Of a stretch of 64,000 bases of DNA, positions 61,528 to 64,000 are shown piece by piece. A program made the translations under genes and the position numbers. Source of the DNA: Companilactobacillus sp. (lineage in GTDB: Bacteria > Bacillota > Bacilli > Lactobacillales > Lactobacillaceae); the NCBI RefSeq assembly GCF_022484265.1, contig NZ_JAKVLR010000001.1, forward strand, positions 2,600,001 to 2,664,000, given 5' to 3'. The notes under the pieces were generated by a model. It had not been told where the DNA came from, searched no databases, and saw only the letters and a list, made by a program, of their open reading frames with translations. How positions within the stretch are numbered: position 1 is the stretch's first letter; every line of letters begins with the position of its first letter.

Positions 61528-62555
61528 TGAGTAGAAAAAACATATTTGCACTGTTAGTAATGTTGGGTCTAAGTGCCGGAATCTTCTGGTGGGAAGCTAG
61601 ATCCATTGATTTTGAATCAATGGTGAACACGTTTAAAGGACTCAACTTTTTTTGGTTGATAGTAGCTTTTCTTTCAATGCTGCTGTCTTATGCCGTTGAA
61701 GCCTGGGTGCTCCATACTCTGTTGAAGAAAAAAGAAGATCGTAAATTCGGCTGGTGGGAAATGTATCGTATTCCATTGATCCAGGCCCTTTTTAATGCAA
61801 TCACGCCTTTTTCTGCTGGTGGACAACCCGCTCAACTATTAGGGATGATGCAATCCAAGATCGATGGTGGACGTGCCAGTTCGGTATTATTGATGAAGTT
61901 CGTTATTTATCAAGGTATGGTATTGATTAACTTCATTGTTGCCATGGTCGTTAGTTTTCAGAGCGTTGCTAGACATTTTGGCGGACTAGCACTGATGATC
62001 GTCTTCGGATTGGTCATTCACGTCGTTACTATATCTTTCTTATTAATGATAATGTATTATTATAATTTCACTAAGCGTATGGTTCAGGTAGTTTTAAAAC
62101 CAGTATTATTTTTCCTAAAGCCTGAAAAACGTGATAGAATTTTAGCGTCAGCTGATAGAAGTATCGACAGTTTTTATAACGAGAGTTTAGTTTTAAAAGA
62201 GGAACGAAAAAAGGTTATTAAAGCAGCAATATTAACTTTTCTACAGCTACTGCTGTATTATTTGGTAGTCTATTTTGTCCTTCTAGCTTTGAATGTGCAT
62301 CACATTAATTTGCTTGACGTTGTCGTTATGCAAATTATGATTGTTATGATCACATCTATTTTTCCAGTGCCTGGTGGTACTGGTGGGGCAGAAGTTAGTT
62401 TTAAAGCCTTATTCTCTGGCTTTATTCCATCAGCTTCGGGATTAATTTTAGCTATGTTTTTATGGAGATTTATTACATACTTCTTTGGTATGTTTCTTGG
62501 GGTAATTGGCGTATTAAAGAAACCAAATTTAAACAAAAAAGAAGTTTCACGCTAA
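61527..62555 (+). CDS. UPF0104/lysylphosphatidylglycerol-synthase-type flippase domain protein
   Basis: 342 residues with about eight membrane helices. Signatures are LIQALFNAITPFSAGGQPAQ and IFPVPGGTGGAEVSFKALFS. This is the MprF-like transmembrane domain without an aminoacyl-transferase part, so it is likely a lipid or glycolipid flippase, fitting its place between glycolipid transferases and LtaS. TAATG overlap with the previous gene. Confidence 0.9.
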   Translation: MSRKNIFALLVMLGLSAGIFWWEARSIDFESMVNTFKGLNFFWLIVAFLSMLLSYAVEAWVLHTLLKKKEDRKFGWWEMYRIPLIQALFNAITPFSAGGQPAQLLGMMQSKIDGGRASSVLLMKFVIYQGMVLINFIVAMVVSFQSVARHFGGLALMIVFGLVIHVVTISFLLMIMYYYNFTKRMVQVVLKPVLFFLKPEKRDRILASADRSIDSFYNESLVLKEERKKVIKAAILTFLQLLLYYLVVYFVLLALNVHHINLLDVVVMQIMIVMITSIFPVPGGTGGAEVSFKALFSGFIPSASGLILAMFLWRFITYFFGMFLGVIGVLKKPNLNKKEVSR

Positions 62556-62579
62556 AGTAAGATTATGGAGCGAAAATAA

Positions 62580-64000
62580 ATGAAGCGTATTATCAAAGGC
62601 TTTTCAAATTTTTTAAACACTAGACTTGGCTTTGTTATCCTTGCAGTCGTACTGTATACGATCAAAACCGTCTATGCTTATACCACGAAGTTCAACCTTG
62701 GAGTAAAGGGATCACTTCAAACCTTTTTAATGGTAATTAATCCAATACCGGTCATGTTATTGCTATTTGGATTAGCACTGTACATGAAAGGTCGCAAATC
62801 GTATATCTTTTTGCTGATCATTGATTTTCTTGATTCTGTCTGGTTGTTCTCGAATATCCTGTATTATCGAGAATTCTCAGATTTCTTAACAATGATCTTG
62901 ATCAAAGGTTCGGGATCAGTCTCCAACAACCTTGGTAAGAGTATCATGGGAATTGTTAAACCAACTGACTTTCTCGTCTTTTTAGATGTACTTATTTTGA
63001 TATTATTATTAGCCTTCAAAGTTATTCGGATGGATGTTAAACGACTGAAATGGAGAATTCCTATTTTGGTATCTTGTTTAGCTGTCTTGTTATTCGGTGC
63101 CAATTTAACTTTGGCTGAAAGCGATAGATCCGGACTTTTGACTAGAACATTTGACAATAACTACATTGTTAAATATTTAGGACTTAATGCGTTCAACGTT
63201 TATGATGTCGTCAAGACCACAAAGACTAATGCTGTTAAAGCACAGTCTAAGAGTTCCGATCTAGATTCAATCAAGAAGTACATGAAGGATAACTATGCTA
63301 CACCTAACGCTGAATACACCGGCGTAGCTAAAGGTAAAAATGTCTTTGTCATTCACTTGGAGAGTTTCCAGCAGTATTTGATCGACTATAAGTGGGATGG
63401 ACAGGAAGTAACTCCTAATTTAAATAAGATTTATCATGAAAACGACACTCTAAGCTTCGACAACTTTTTCAACCAGGTTGGACAAGGTAAGACTGCCGAT
63501 GCTGAGTTAATGCTTGAAAACTCGTTATTTGGTTTACCAGAAGGTGCTGCCATGGTTACCGATGGTACAAGTAATACTTTCCAGGCCGCACCAGCTATTC
63601 TGGATCAAAAAGGTTATACCACAGCTTCATTCCATGGGGATGTTCCAAGTTTCTGGAATCGTGACAACACTTATAAGTCATGGGGCTATGATTATTTCTT
63701 CAGTTCTAATTATTACAAAGAGAAGAAAGACTACAATGTCGGCTATGGTATGAAGGATAAGATCTTCTTGCGTGATTCAGCACAATACGTGCAACAATTG
63801 CCACAACCTTTCTATGCCAAATTGATTACTGTTACTAACCATTATCCATATACGTTGGATAAGAAGAACCAAAGTATCTCTAAGACTGATACTGGAGACA
63901 GTACCGTTGATGGATATGTCCAAACAGCCCACTATCTTGATCAAGCTATTGGCGAATTCATGGATTGGCTCAAAGCTACTGGTTTAGACAAAAATAGTAT
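62580..64000 (+). CDS. Lipoteichoic-acid synthase LtaS-type sulfatase-fold protein (partial, runs off the window)
   Basis: 473 codons visible. Five membrane helices in residues about 1-170, then an extracellular sulfatase-like domain. HLESFQ supplies a metal-binding Glu near residue 260, and GQGKTADAEL contains the catalytic Thr that receives glycerol phosphate. SFHGDVPSFWNRD and VTNHYPYT are further LtaS motifs. Polymerises glycerol phosphate onto the glycolipid made by the two upstream transferases. TGGAG 9 nt before ATG 62580. The C terminus is outside the window. Confidence 0.92.
   Translation, partial: MKRIIKGFSNFLNTRLGFVILAVVLYTIKTVYAYTTKFNLGVKGSLQTFLMVINPIPVMLLLFGLALYMKGRKSYIFLLIIDFLDSVWLFSNILYYREFSDFLTMILIKGSGSVSNNLGKSIMGIVKPTDFLVFLDVLILILLLAFKVIRMDVKRLKWRIPILVSCLAVLLFGANLTLAESDRSGLLTRTFDNNYIVKYLGLNAFNVYDVVKTTKTNAVKAQSKSSDLDSIKKYMKDNYATPNAEYTGVAKGKNVFVIHLESFQQYLIDYKWDGQEVTPNLNKIYHENDTLSFDNFFNQVGQGKTADAELMLENSLFGLPEGAAMVTDGTSNTFQAAPAILDQKGYTTASFHGDVPSFWNRDNTYKSWGYDYFFSSNYYKEKKDYNVGYGMKDKIFLRDSAQYVQQLPQPFYAKLITVTNHYPYTLDKKNQSISKTDTGDSTVDGYVQTAHYLDQAIGEFMDWLKATGLDKNS

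Overview
The window is a low-GC Gram-positive chromosome segment. The 16S sequence, the tRNA operon order, lipoteichoic-acid genes and surface-layer-type (SLAP) domains point to the Lactobacillaceae, most likely Companilactobacillus (the former Lactobacillus alimentarius/farciminis group). The genus is a judgement from reading the 16S, not from a search.

Layout. 1-4.4 kb: host housekeeping genes (end of a 5'-nucleotidase-like gene, YutD, a NagD-type HAD phosphatase, a DUF1461 membrane protein, a DedA protein, a YumC-type ferredoxin/flavodoxin-NADP reductase, an S1-domain RNA-binding protein). 4.45-12.6 kb: a complete rRNA operon with three tandem promoters, 16S, tRNA-Ile and tRNA-Ala in the spacer, 23S, 5S, then 27 more tRNAs ending in tRNA-Leu(CAA). 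12.5-55.66 kb: a prophage of about 43 kb inserted in the 3' end of that tRNA-Leu. A 22-bp core is duplicated at 12504-12525 (attL) and 55641-55662 (attR). 55.7-64 kb: host genes again (DUF2207 protein, deoxynucleoside kinase, QueT transporter), then a glycolipid/lipoteichoic-acid cluster (two GT4 glycosyltransferases, a flippase-like membrane protein, an LtaS-type synthase cut by the window end).

The prophage is a cos-type, HK97-capsid siphovirus with the usual order: leftward integrase and lysogeny genes (CI-like repressor, ImmA peptidase, accessory genes), an operator region, rightward early genes (Tad2/DUF2829, Cro-like HTH, Rha/KilAC antirepressor, DUF771), replication genes (Gp157, P-loop ATPase, helicase, DUF669, primase-polymerase, VapE helicase), small middle genes, HNH/TerS/TerL, portal, protease, capsid, head-tail joining, tail with a programmed -1 frameshift, tape measure, Dit, Tal, receptor-binding proteins, holin, endolysin, and a terminal stress-gene cassette (GlsB/YeaQ-like and CsbD). 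It appears defective: the integrase has a 2-nt deletion that removes the catalytic Arg of the HxxR box, the portal gene has an in-frame amber codon, the tail-endopeptidase gene has a 1-nt deletion, a membrane-protein gene is broken at an A8 run, and a Cro-like paralogue has decayed.

The least ordinary stretch is 31.5-33.1 kb, between early and late genes. It has no long gene but holds tRNA-derived elements that keep acceptor and T arms, a probable type I toxin-antitoxin locus (27-residue Hol_Tox-like toxin, 11-codon leader, convergent antisense RNA, shared terminator) and a zinc-ribbon gene cassette bracketed by repeated terminators. A dense inverted-repeat array at 27.46-27.70 kb, downstream of the VapE helicase, is a candidate replication origin. 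Several prophage genes have good Shine-Dalgarno sequences in front of CTG, ATA, ATT or ATC rather than ATG.
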